From contig NZ_LN831776.1 of assembly GCF_000981585.1 (NCBI RefSeq), positions 7,855,577 to 7,919,576 on the forward strand: a stretch of DNA of 64,000 nt, written 5' to 3'. Below are positions 7,180-14,048 of the stretch, piece after piece. Numbering within the stretch: the first letter of the stretch is position 1; the number at the start of each line of letters is the position of its first letter. The notes under the pieces were generated by a model. The model did not search any database and was not told the DNA's origin. It saw nothing but the letters and a program-made list of their open reading frames with translations. A program made the translations under genes and the position numbers. Source of the DNA: Paenibacillus riograndensis SBR5. Lineage in GTDB: Bacteria > Bacillota > Bacilli > Paenibacillales > Paenibacillaceae.

Positions 7180-7224
7180 CCCCTTTATCGTTGATATAAT
7201 CAACAAAACTCAACGTTAAAGGGG
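7180..7224 (+). promoter_or_regulatory. 15-bp inverted repeat overlapping the SDR promoter, probable operator
   Basis: Arms 7180-7194 (CCCCTTTATCGTTGA) and 7210-7224 (TCAACGTTAAAGGGG) are complementary at 14 of 15 bases. The TATAAT -10 box (7195-7200) lies between them. The right arm also carries the AAAGGGG Shine-Dalgarno sequence of the SDR gene. This placement suits repression by the MmyB-type regulator just upstream. Confidence 0.6.
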
Positions 7225-7232
7225 ATTCTTAT

Positions 7233-8030
7233 ATGAACTCATATCACTATCTTGGCAAAGTCGCTTTGATCACTGGCGCTTCCTCTGGAATTGGCGAAGT
7301 GTATGCCAAAGAACTGGCAGCGCGAGGCTGCCACGTCATTTTGACGGCACGCTCCAAAGATAAGCTGGAGGCGTTGGCCAGTGAAATTACACGCACGCAC
7401 GGCGTGCAGGCATATGCCCTTCCCATCGACTTGTCCAAGGCAGAGGCCCCGCGTCTACTAGCGAAATCGATCTCTGAACTCGGCGTTACAGTTGATATTC
7501 TTATCAATAACGCAGGATTTGGCACAACTGGCCGGTTTGAGGATATAAACCCGGAGCGCGAGCAGGAACAGATTATGCTGAATACCGCTGCGCTTGTCGA
7601 ACTGACACATCTTTTCCTGCCGGGCATGCTGGGACGTAAAGACGGGGTCGTTGTAAATGTGGCTTCAATGGCTGCGTTTGCACCTTGTGCCTATTTGGCC
7701 GTTTACGGGGCTACCAAGGCATTCGTATTATCCTTCTCCGAAGCACTGTGGGCGGAAACCCGCGAACGCGGTGTTCGTGTACTGGCCCTATGCCCGGGTG
7801 CGACTGATACTGGATTTTTCGATGCAGTTGGCAGCCGGGATATGGTGGAGAACAACACACTGTCCACACCAGAAAAAGTCGTCCAAGCCGGATTTCGCGG
7901 AGTCGACCGAAACAGCGGCTACATCATTGACGGGCGCATCAACTATATGACGACCCTGATTTGCCGTATTCTTCCGCGGCGCAGCTTAGCTTTAATCAAT
8001 GAACGCAATTCGCGCCCCAAAGCACAATGA
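7233..8030 (+). CDS. Short-chain dehydrogenase/reductase (SDR)
   Basis: 265 residues of the classical SDR family. Cofactor motif TGASSGIG is at 14-21, NNAG at 92-95, and the catalytic residues are Ser145 (VNVASMAAF), Tyr158 and Lys162 (YGATK). Arg40 after the second strand suggests NADP(H). C-terminal residues such as GRINYMTTLICRILPRRSL resemble the membrane-associated YqjQ/DltE-like subgroup. The substrate is unknown. AAAGGGG lies 8 bases before ATG 7233. It ends 65 bases before the rlmH stop, so it is the cassette gene nearest the putative attB. Confidence 0.9.
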   Translation: MNSYHYLGKVALITGASSGIGEVYAKELAARGCHVILTARSKDKLEALASEITRTHGVQAYALPIDLSKAEAPRLLAKSISELGVTVDILINNAGFGTTGRFEDINPEREQEQIMLNTAALVELTHLFLPGMLGRKDGVVVNVASMAAFAPCAYLAVYGATKAFVLSFSEALWAETRERGVRVLALCPGATDTGFFDAVGSRDMVENNTLSTPEKVVQAGFRGVDRNSGYIIDGRINYMTTLICRILPRRSLALINERNSRPKAQ

Positions 8031-8085
8031 TGGTTTACAGACGCTCGAGCGAAGTTATCTACACGTATCCTAATTAGTTCAAAAA

Positions 8086-8112
8086 AACTTGCCTCTATTT
8101 ATGATACGGTTC
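8086..8112 (-). repeat. rlmH 3'-end att site and cassette inner end
   Basis: The minus strand reads GAACCGTATCATAAATAG (8095-8112), the last codons and stop of rlmH, then AGGCAAGTT (8086-8094). This is the reference copy for repeats at 4325, 2502 and 909. The AACTTGCC (plus strand 8086-8093) is the inverted counterpart of GGCAAGTT at 4360-4367, so the 3.8-kb segment has inverted ends as SCC elements do. Confidence 0.8.
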
Positions 8113-8574
8113 CCCCCGATTGATCTTCACTGCACGATAAATCTGCTCGGTGAGCACCAGGCGCATGAGCTGGTGGGGCAGCGTCATGCGCCCGAAGCTC
8201 ATGCGCTGCTGGGCGCGGCGCATAACGTCATCGGAGAGCCCGTGGCTCCCTCCGATGACGAAGACGACATGGCTCGTCCCGTAGGTGCCGAGCCGGTCGA
8301 GCTCTGCGGCAAGCTCTTCCGAGCTCCAGAGCTTGCCGTCGATCGCGAGCGCAATGACATGCGCCTCGCTCTTAATGTGCGCGAGGATGCGTTCGCCCTC
8401 GCGCACCTTCACCTGAACAACCTCTGCCTCGCTGAGGTTGTCCGGTGCTTTCTCATCCGCCACCTCAATCATCTGAAATTTGAGGTAAGGCGTCAGCCGT
8501 TTGGCGTATTCTGCGATGCCGAGCGTCAAATATTTCTCCTTTAGTTTGCCTACGCTAATGATTTGAATGAACAT
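8095..8574 (-). CDS. rlmH: 23S rRNA (pseudouridine1915-N3)-methyltransferase RlmH
   Basis: 159 residues, the normal family length. This SPOUT methyltransferase methylates pseudouridine 1915 in helix 69 of 23S rRNA on the assembled ribosome. Visible signatures are [14 protein letters not shown], the SAM-binding knot region [13 protein letters not shown], and the C-terminal [20 protein letters not shown] followed by RGEPYHK-stop. In staphylococci this same 3' end is the insertion site of SCC elements. Here, repeats of it lie downstream at 4325, 2502 and 909, and the coding frame and stop are kept at the junction, so the enzyme should be unaffected. Confidence 0.97.
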   Translation of the reverse strand: MFIQIISVGKLKEKYLTLGIAEYAKRLTPYLKFQMIEVADEKAPDNLSEAEVVQVKVREGERILAHIKSEAHVIALAIDGKLWSSEELAAELDRLGTYGTSHVVFVIGGSHGLSDDVMRRAQQRMSFGRMTLPHQLMRLVLTEQIYRAVKINRGEPYHK

Positions 8575-8948
8575 AAATCCTCCATCTATCTGCTTCCGTC
8601 ATGGATACTGTAATTTCTTTCGGGACACTGCGAAGCCCGCCAGTGAATCTGTCCTTTGTAGTGTATCACATGCCTGTCCAAAACACGCAACGATCCAGCA
8701 TTGCTGCAAGATAGACTCCTCTTATATAAACTGAATATGTAATCTTTATTAGGGGGATATAACCGGTACTCGTGGAATATGTGGACTTTCGGCCGCTCCA
8801 GTCTCTCATGGCTTTGCTGCTCTCTGCCCGTTCTGGTTCATCCGAATGGCAGATGCTTTTCAAGCCCTGGTATAATTCCCACATTTGAACCGCAAGCCCT
8901 TTTACGTATATGATAGTTCTATCAATGTGTACAGGGAGGCTGCGTGGC
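8575..8948. other. Intergenic region with a dispersed-repeat half-copy
   Basis: No gene is visible between the divergent rlmH and the IF-3-like gene. Bases 8721-8800 resemble the left part of the fold-back element at 56350. A TATAAT at 8871-8876 could be the -10 of the IF-3-like gene, although its -35 is poor. Confidence 0.5.
8721..8800 (+). repeat. Partial copy of the 56-kb fold-back repeat
   Basis: It starts TATATAAACTGAATATGT and, exactly 59 bases after the first T, has TGGACTTTCGGCCGCT. The element at 56350 starts TATATAAATTGAACTTGT and has TGGACTTCCGGCCGCT at the same 59-base distance. The right-hand terminal repeat is not found here, so this copy is partial or more decayed. Confidence 0.55.
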
Positions 8949-9470
8949 ATGGCCGTATTGTTAAATGAGCAGATCAGAGCATCCGAGGTGGTGCTTACAG
9001 GACTTCGGGGCGAGCAGCTGGGGGTTGTCTCCAGAGCGGAAGCTTTGGCCAAGGCCAAGGCGGCAGGCGCAGATCTCGTCTGCACCTCGCTGATGAGCAG
9101 TCCCCCACCCTGCAGTTTGATGGCGAAGGGCAAAGCCAAAGCGGCTGCACAGAAGGAGACAACGACTGCGCGTAAGTCGGGTTCCGCTCAGGCAGCAAGT
9201 GCACACGGCAAGAAAGAGAAGGTCAAAGAGCTGCGCTTTACCGCTCATATCGAGGAGCATGATTACGACACCAAGCTGCGGCAGGCGGACAAGCATCTGC
9301 GCTCCGGCAAGCCGGTGCAGCTTGTCGTGAAGGCCTCCGGCGCAAAAGAGGCTGCTGCCGCCAAGGCGGTCATTGAGCGGCTGGTCGCCGACCTAAAAGA
9401 AGCCGGTGTCAAAGACACCGGAATTCAATCCGGCGGCAAGGGCTCGCAGGTGAAACTGAATCCCCGTTGA
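8949..9470 (+). CDS. Divergent translation initiation factor IF-3-like protein
   Basis: 173 residues from ATG 8949; AGGGAGG 9 bases upstream favours this over the ATG at 8910. Both IF-3 domains are recognisable. The N-domain is NEQIRASEVVLTGLRGEQLG then VVSRAEALAKAKAAGADLVC, with PPPCSLMAKGK in place of the usual PPVCR(I/L)MDYGK. The C-domain is ELRFTAHIEEHDYDTKLRQA then DKHLRSGKPVQLVV. The linker is Ala/Lys-rich and unusually long, and the C-terminal region has lost conserved Arg positions. True infC normally sits with rpmI-rplT, so this is probably a paralogue that binds the 30S subunit with altered properties. Confidence 0.8.
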   Translation: MAVLLNEQIRASEVVLTGLRGEQLGVVSRAEALAKAKAAGADLVCTSLMSSPPPCSLMAKGKAKAAAQKETTTARKSGSAQAASAHGKKEKVKELRFTAHIEEHDYDTKLRQADKHLRSGKPVQLVVKASGAKEAAAAKAVIERLVADLKEAGVKDTGIQSGGKGSQVKLNPR

Positions 9471-9511
9471 GCTTGGCCGTTTCACCGTCCTCGCCCTTGC
9501 CCTAAGAAACG

Positions 9512-9557
9512 GCCGAACGATCCTGACCGCAGGCTGCGGAGGATCGTTCGGCTTTTA
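9512..9557. terminator. Bidirectional terminator between convergent genes
   Basis: 13-bp perfect arms at 9512-9524 and 9540-9552 (GCCGAACGATCCT and its complement) are followed by TTTTA on the plus strand. A purine-rich flank gives a weaker T-run on the minus strand. It serves the IF-3-like gene and possibly the anti-sigma-like gene. Confidence 0.75.
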
Positions 9558-10520
9558 TCTTAGATATAGCTTGGCGATTTCGATCATGTCGGCTTTGCTG
9601 AGATATTGTCCGCTCATGTCGTCAATCTGATATTGATAAAGTTCTGTACTGCCCGGAACCTCAGCAGTCCAGACTATAGAATTTCCGCCTTTATATTTGG
9701 TATATATCATTTCTACCCCATCTACAACCACTTTTTCCGAGGTGAAATCGACTTTTTCATCTACGTATGCTGTAAACTCACCTTTGGATTTGACAATAGT
9801 CACAGCTATTTCATTCTTCCCTTGAGCGTAGACCGTTCTAATATTGAGAAGCTCATTGGATAACTCCACAGGCATCATTGCATATTCCTGCTTGGATGCC
9901 TCAGCCTGCTTGCGGAGCTTCTCTGCCGTAGCAGCCTCTTCTTCCGGAGTAGGCGGATTCACCATATTAACCGGTTTAAAGAATACCCTGGCGCTTTTGA
10001 AGGCATAGTTGCCTGTTAAGCTGTCTGCAATGACAACGGGCTGGCTGGACAGTTTGCTGCGGAGTACAGAGAGGTCGGTAAACGTCACCGGCTTAAACCG
10101 GGTGTCCATTTGCCTGTTGGGATTATGGGCAACGACATAAAAAACAGCTGCGGAACCCTCCTGTAGCAGTTTATCCCCTAAGTCACGGCTGATTTTCCAA
10201 CGTTGTAATTCTTCTTCCTGAGGAACAGAAGCTTCCTTGGCAGGCTTGACCTGATAAGTAACTTCCCCCTGTTTGTTCTTCAAGGATTGATATTGAACCG
10301 CCGCAAAACCCGAGGATGCTGTCAGCAGCATTCCCGCTATGACCATCACGCTGACCTTATATTTCACCAGGAATCGCTCCTTTCCGCTCTGTCCGGCATA
10401 CAACCTCTTCATCACTTTTCCGGACAAGTCTGTCTCACTGAACTGCGGGCTACGAAGAAGTTCCTTCAAATCCTGATCCTTGTCGAATCTCACAGCTTCC
10501 TTCTCCTTTCGCATAAGCAT
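9555..10520 (-). CDS. Membrane partner (probable anti-sigma factor) of the upstream ECF sigma factor
   Basis: About 321 residues from ATG 10520 (ATG 10514 equally possible; GGAGG lies 4 or 10 bases away). A cytoplasmic N-terminus of about 55 residues precedes one membrane helix (VSVMVIAGMLLTASSGFAAV). An extracytoplasmic domain follows, ending ADMIEIAKLYLR, with an acidic coiled segment EEEAATAEKLRKQAEASKQE. The layout is that of membrane anti-sigma factors with a DUF4367-like outer domain, but no zinc HxxxCxxC motif is seen. The start overlaps the 3' end of the sigma gene by about 70 bases, implying coupled translation. Confidence 0.7.
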   Translation of the reverse strand: MLMRKEKEAVRFDKDQDLKELLRSPQFSETDLSGKVMKRLYAGQSGKERFLVKYKVSVMVIAGMLLTASSGFAAVQYQSLKNKQGEVTYQVKPAKEASVPQEEELQRWKISRDLGDKLLQEGSAAVFYVVAHNPNRQMDTRFKPVTFTDLSVLRSKLSSQPVVIADSLTGNYAFKSARVFFKPVNMVNPPTPEEEAATAEKLRKQAEASKQEYAMMPVELSNELLNIRTVYAQGKNEIAVTIVKSKGEFTAYVDEKVDFTSEKVVVDGVEMIYTKYKGGNSIVWTAEVPGSTELYQYQIDDMSGQYLSKADMIEIAKLYLR

Positions 10521-11043
10521 AATACCTCCGGAATTTTTTGGCCGAACGCTCATATTTTTTACGCAGCTTGGATGTGCTGTGATGAAGAATCAGACTAATC
10601 TCCTGATAGCTCATTTCCTCCACACAGCGCAAAATCAACAAATTCCGCTCTTCTATCGATAATTTTGACAAGGCCTGCTGCACCGCTTCATCCAGATATT
10701 TGCCTTCAATCTGTTGATCTACGTGTCTATTGTCCCGCTCATCCCGGTGTAAGAGACGCAGATATTTGGTCAATTTCCGCTTGCGGATCACATCAATACA
10801 TTGATTGTAGGCAATCGTATACAACCATGCACCGAAGGGGATATCCGGGTTATATTTGCCCAAAGCACGAAAGGCCTTCAGAAACACCTCCTGCCCGCTG
10901 TCCTCAGCCTCCGAATAATGCCCCAGCATGTGATAACAATAGAGCAGGATCGCTTTTTGATAGGTTCGCATGATCTCCTCAAACCTTTCGATGTTCCCTT
11001 CCAGCACGTCAGCTATTATCCGGCGCAGCTCTGCATCATTCAA
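10450..11043 (-). CDS. ECF-type RNA polymerase sigma factor
   Basis: 197 residues from TTG 11043, preceded by AAGGGGGGAG. Region 2 is RTYQKAILLYCYHMLGHYSE, then AEDSGQEVFLKAFRALGKY. Region 4 is LSIEERNLLILRCVEEMSYQ, then EISLILHHSTSKLRKKYERS. These are the two DNA-binding modules of extracytoplasmic-function sigma factors. The longer frame upstream of 11043 is unlikely because it would cross the promoter and Shine-Dalgarno sequence. With the overlapping membrane gene it forms a signal-responsive sigma/anti-sigma pair; the signal is unknown. Confidence 0.88.
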   Translation of the reverse strand: MNDAELRRIIADVLEGNIERFEEIMRTYQKAILLYCYHMLGHYSEAEDSGQEVFLKAFRALGKYNPDIPFGAWLYTIAYNQCIDVIRKRKLTKYLRLLHRDERDNRHVDQQIEGKYLDEAVQQALSKLSIEERNLLILRCVEEMSYQEISLILHHSTSKLRKKYERSAKKFRRYYAYAKGEGSCEIRQGSGFEGTSS

Positions 11044-11066
11044 TTCTCTCCCCCCTTTCAACCTGT

Positions 11067-11095
11067 ACAACGAAGCATCCCTTGAAAATGTGACA
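11067..11095 (-). promoter_or_regulatory. Probable ECF autoregulatory promoter
   Basis: On the minus strand TGTCAC (11090-11095) and CGTTGT (11067-11072) are 17 bases apart and sit 24-52 bases before the sigma gene start. The form TGTnAC...CGT resembles autoregulated ECF promoters of Bacillus-type sigma factors. Confidence 0.45.
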
Positions 11096-11158
11096 TTGTT
11101 CAAAAAACAATTATTATTATATAAAGAAGTCATGAGATGAAGAAGGGAGCAATGCAGT

Positions 11159-11539
11159 GTGGAAAAGAATAGGATCCACAAGGTGGGGCAAATCGGGATA
11201 CCTGTGAAAGAAATAGGACGAGCGGTACATTTTTATCAAAACCTGCTGGGCCTTCCGCTGCTATTTCAGACGGACCGTATGGCCTTCTTTGAACTCGGCG
11301 GCCTGCGGCTGCTGTTGAGCCTTCCGGAGACAGCAGAGTTCGCCAATGCCAGCTCCGTTGTGTATTTTCAAGTTGGAGATATTCAGGCAATGTATACAGA
11401 GTTAATCGGTAAGGGAGTAGCTTTTACCGGCGAACCCCATATGGTGAACAAAATGGGCCAAACCGAGACCTGGATGGCGTTCTTCCGGGATTCTGAGGGA
11501 AATACTCATGCGTTGATGAGTGAAGTGAAGGGGGAATAA
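11159..11539 (+). CDS. VOC-superfamily protein
   Basis: 126 residues with two VOC half-modules: VGQIGIPVKEIGRAVHFYQN then LLGLPLLF, and VVYFQVGDIQAMYTELIGKG followed by MAFFRDSEGNTHALMSEV. His (8), Glu (ELGG) and Glu (DSEGNTH region) are candidate metal ligands, as in glyoxalase I-like enzymes. The substrate is unknown. The GTG start at 11159 has GGGAG about 9 bases upstream. It is monocistronic, divergent from the sigma operon, and ends at a strong terminator. Confidence 0.85.
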   Translation: MEKNRIHKVGQIGIPVKEIGRAVHFYQNLLGLPLLFQTDRMAFFELGGLRLLLSLPETAEFANASSVVYFQVGDIQAMYTELIGKGVAFTGEPHMVNKMGQTETWMAFFRDSEGNTHALMSEVKGE

Positions 11540-11631
11540 ACCTGATTGATGTTCAAACAGGCTTTTGGGGAACGGAACAAGGGCAGATTGAATTGAAATA
11601 ACACGCCAGCTATAAAAAAACTATCCTATGT

Positions 11632-11670
11632 AACCACCTAATTCGGAATGTCGAATCAGGTGGTTTTTTG
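11632..11670 (+). terminator. Terminator of the VOC gene
   Basis: Arms 11633-11645 and 11652-11664 (12 of 13 pairs, ACCACCTAATTCG side) with a 6-base loop are followed by TTTTTT. Confidence 0.8.
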
Positions 11671-11734
11671 GTGCAATTTAAATGTTCCACGTGGAAATTC
11701 CACTCAGATGTGCTGAACATGAAAAAGTTAACCC

Positions 11735-12085
11735 TCAGTTGCTGCTCTCCTCTGCCTCCGTCTCCAGCGCAGGCTGCCCATTGGCCTCATAAGCGCTCAG
11801 CACCGAATCCAGCAAGCCCGGAAACCGGGCATTCAAGTCCTCGGTACGCAAGGACAGTATACGCTGAGTGCCTTGAACACGGGTATGCACAACCCCCGCC
11901 TCGCGCAGTGTCCGGGCATGGTGGGACAGCGTCGATTTGGCGACCGGCACGTTGAAGCTGTTGCAGGCCTGTTCACCATTGTTCCTGATATCTGAAATGA
12001 TGGATAAGCGAATGGGATCACTGAGTGCATACAGTACGGAGGCAAGCTGAATGTCCTTGCGTTCCGGATGAAATAGTATCTTCAT
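11735..12085 (-). CDS. ArsR-family winged-helix repressor
   Basis: 116 residues. The core reads LASVLYALSDPIRLSIISDI, then VPVAKSTLSHHARTLREAGV then VHTRVQGTQRILSL, the ArsR helix-turn-helix and wing. There are no cysteine metal-binding motifs of the ArsR/SmtB type, so the inducer may be a small organic molecule. AAAAGGGG precedes ATG 12085. It is divergent from an MFS transporter, with a palindrome in the shared intergenic region, a typical repressor/efflux pair. Confidence 0.9.
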   Translation of the reverse strand: MKILFHPERKDIQLASVLYALSDPIRLSIISDIRNNGEQACNSFNVPVAKSTLSHHARTLREAGVVHTRVQGTQRILSLRTEDLNARFPGLLDSVLSAYEANGQPALETEAEESSN

Positions 12086-12174
12086 GGATAATATCCCCTT
12101 TTGTCATACAAATGGTTGCAAAAAATTTATCGTGCTCCTAATTGCATTTTATATCAACGCATGCTATATTTCAA

Positions 12175-12186
12175 ATGTTCGAACAT
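12175..12186. promoter_or_regulatory. Palindromic operator between arsR-like and MFS genes
   Basis: ATGTTCGAACAT is a perfect 12-bp palindrome 39 bases upstream of the MFS start. A half-site TCGAAC follows at 12189. It is probably bound by the ArsR-type regulator. Confidence 0.5.
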
Positions 12187-12224
12187 AATCGAACTATTAA
12201 ACATTAAAAAGGAGTGGCCATCAC

Positions 12225-13622
12225 ATGGACTCAGTAAATACAATCTCCGCTGCTGCGGAAGAAGATTCTTCAGTGGAAGCCACTCTTCCCAGGGAAGGGC
12301 TGCTGACGTTTCTATTCAGTGTTGCGGTTGTTCTGGTTATTATGAACACGGCCATGTTCAATCTGGCATTGCCTGATGTAACCGAGACCTTTGGCATCTC
12401 AGCCTCCGCCGCTTCCTGGATCGTGACCGGGTATTCCATTATGTTCTCCATTGCTTCGATTACCTACAGCAGACTTTCCGACTTTCTGCCAATCCGCAGA
12501 CTGTTGACGATTGGCCTGCTGACACTCGGCCTCGCGGCGGTTGCCGGATTCTTCAGCACGAACTTTATTGTGCTGCTGATTGTACGGATTGTGCAGGCAT
12601 CCGGTGCTGGTGCCGTTATGTCGCTGTCACTTGTCCTGTTCACCCGGTATGTCCCGCTGGGCCGCCGGGGCAAGGCAATGGCGACGATTATGTCCTCTGT
12701 TTCGCTTGGTTTGGGACTTGGTCCTGTTGCAGGCGGAGCGATTACCCAGTATTTTGGCTGGAACTGGCTGTTTGCCGTTACCGCTATTATCCTGCTGCTT
12801 GTGCCGCTGTTTCTGGTGCTGCTGCCGAAAGAACTGCCGAGCCGCGGCTCATTTGACGCACTTGGAGGGGTCTTCCTCGGCATCGGCACCACCGGGCTTC
12901 TGCTGTTCCTGACCAGCGGGCTGTGGATTGCGCTGGTTGCCGGAATAGCTGCTATTTTCTTGTTCGTGAGCCGTATCCGCACCATTTCTGATCCGTTTGT
13001 TATGCCCGCTCTTTTCAAGAACCGCCCGTACCTGGTACTCTCTTTGGTCGGAATCGCCTCCTATCTGTGCAGCTTTGCAACGCTGTTCCTGCTGCCGCAG
13101 ATTCTGGTTCACCGGTTCGGCTTCACTGCAAGCCATGCGGGGTTTGTCATTTTCCCCGGGTCCCTGCTTGCGATCTTTGTATCCCGGTCGGTAGGCCGGA
13201 TCATTGACCGCTTCGGCAATGGAGGCATCCTGCGCTTTGTGCCGCTGCTGGTGCTGACCGCTACCGTACTGTTTGCTCTATTTGCCGGGCATTCATGGAT
13301 AGCAGTGATGTTCGTGTATATGATTATGAGTCTGGCCTTCACCACGCTGTCCAGCAGTGTATCCAATGAAATCTCCCGCGTTCTGCCTTCCTCGCAGATT
13401 GGCTCAGGGATGGGATTATTTCAGCTGCTCCAGTTCTTCAGCGGTGCCTTCGGTGTTGCTATGGCCGCCAGTGCTCTGGAATGGCAGCACGGGCTGTCCC
13501 TGTCTGCAGCTTACTCCAACATTTACTGGGGACTCTCCATTGCTGCCGTCATCGCCATTGTCTCCGCCTTTGCATACCGCCGGAGCAGCGGGAGCCGGAT
13601 TGAAGAAATGGCTGAGGCGTAA
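12225..13622 (+). CDS. MFS drug-efflux transporter (DHA2/TetA(L)-like)
   Basis: 465 residues with about 14 hydrophobic helices. Motif A is present as SRLSDFLPIRRLL after the second helix. Motif C, the antiporter signature, is GLGLGPVAGGAI in helix 5. The family expels drugs in exchange for protons across the cytoplasmic membrane; substrates here may include tetracyclines or lipophilic cations but cannot be assigned. AAAAAGGAG precedes ATG 12225. It is paired with and divergent from the ArsR-type repressor. Confidence 0.88.
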   Translation: MDSVNTISAAAEEDSSVEATLPREGLLTFLFSVAVVLVIMNTAMFNLALPDVTETFGISASAASWIVTGYSIMFSIASITYSRLSDFLPIRRLLTIGLLTLGLAAVAGFFSTNFIVLLIVRIVQASGAGAVMSLSLVLFTRYVPLGRRGKAMATIMSSVSLGLGLGPVAGGAITQYFGWNWLFAVTAIILLLVPLFLVLLPKELPSRGSFDALGGVFLGIGTTGLLLFLTSGLWIALVAGIAAIFLFVSRIRTISDPFVMPALFKNRPYLVLSLVGIASYLCSFATLFLLPQILVHRFGFTASHAGFVIFPGSLLAIFVSRSVGRIIDRFGNGGILRFVPLLVLTATVLFALFAGHSWIAVMFVYMIMSLAFTTLSSSVSNEISRVLPSSQIGSGMGLFQLLQFFSGAFGVAMAASALEWQHGLSLSAAYSNIYWGLSIAAVIAIVSAFAYRRSSGSRIEEMAEA

Positions 13623-13659
13623 GCTTGAACGGACACCGTTCCGGCAAAATGCAAAATAC

Positions 13660-13687
13660 CCTGCAGCTCACTTTACAGCTGCAGGGC
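13660..13687 (+). terminator. GC-rich hairpin downstream of the MFS gene
   Basis: Perfect 10-bp arms (CCCTGCAGCT and complement) lie around an 8-base loop, 37 bases after the stop. No T-run follows, so efficiency is uncertain. Confidence 0.45.
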
Positions 13688-13788
13688 AAGCCTGATCAAG
13701 AGTGGCCGGATATCGCCGGATGAATGATCATCCAGGGACACGGCCCGCTTTTGAATAGTTGATCCCATTATCCTGAAGTAAGGCAGCT

Positions 13789-13956
13789 CTAAACTACCAG
13801 AACCTCAGCGTTCTTATCGCACTCCGCACATTTCGCTGGCGGGTCCCAATCCGAGAACTCCGTTTCTTTCAGATCCACAATATCCGGTGCATCCTCGTAT
13901 TCGTCCACAAATTTGTCGATAGCCAGCTCCACATGTTCCTTACATACTACATACAT
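13789..13956 (-). CDS. CxxH/CxxC zinc-ribbon-like small protein (YyzF-type)
   Basis: 55 residues, too short for most ORF callers. It begins MYVVCKEHVELAIDKFVDEY, giving CxxH at residues 5-8, and ends with CAECDKNAEVLVV, giving CxxC. This pairing defines the CxxH/CxxC protein family of Bacillales, probably one zinc site of unknown function. In Bacillus subtilis the homologue yyzF neighbours rlmH and htrC. Here rlmH lies 5 kb away with other genes between, so synteny is stretched. AAAGGGA is about 10 bases upstream. Confidence 0.8.
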   Translation of the reverse strand: MYVVCKEHVELAIDKFVDEYEDAPDIVDLKETEFSDWDPPAKCAECDKNAEVLVV

Positions 13957-14048
13957 CCATCAAGCATCCCTTTCTGTGCCCCGCGGGCATATACTTCTTC
14001 TACTGTTCTACCATACTTCCCCGCAAAAAGGAACTCCCGCAGCCGAGT

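Noticed and set aside
8666..9139. 157-codon minus-strand frame
   Set aside because: It is antisense to the IF-3-like gene and the repeat region and has no protein-family features.
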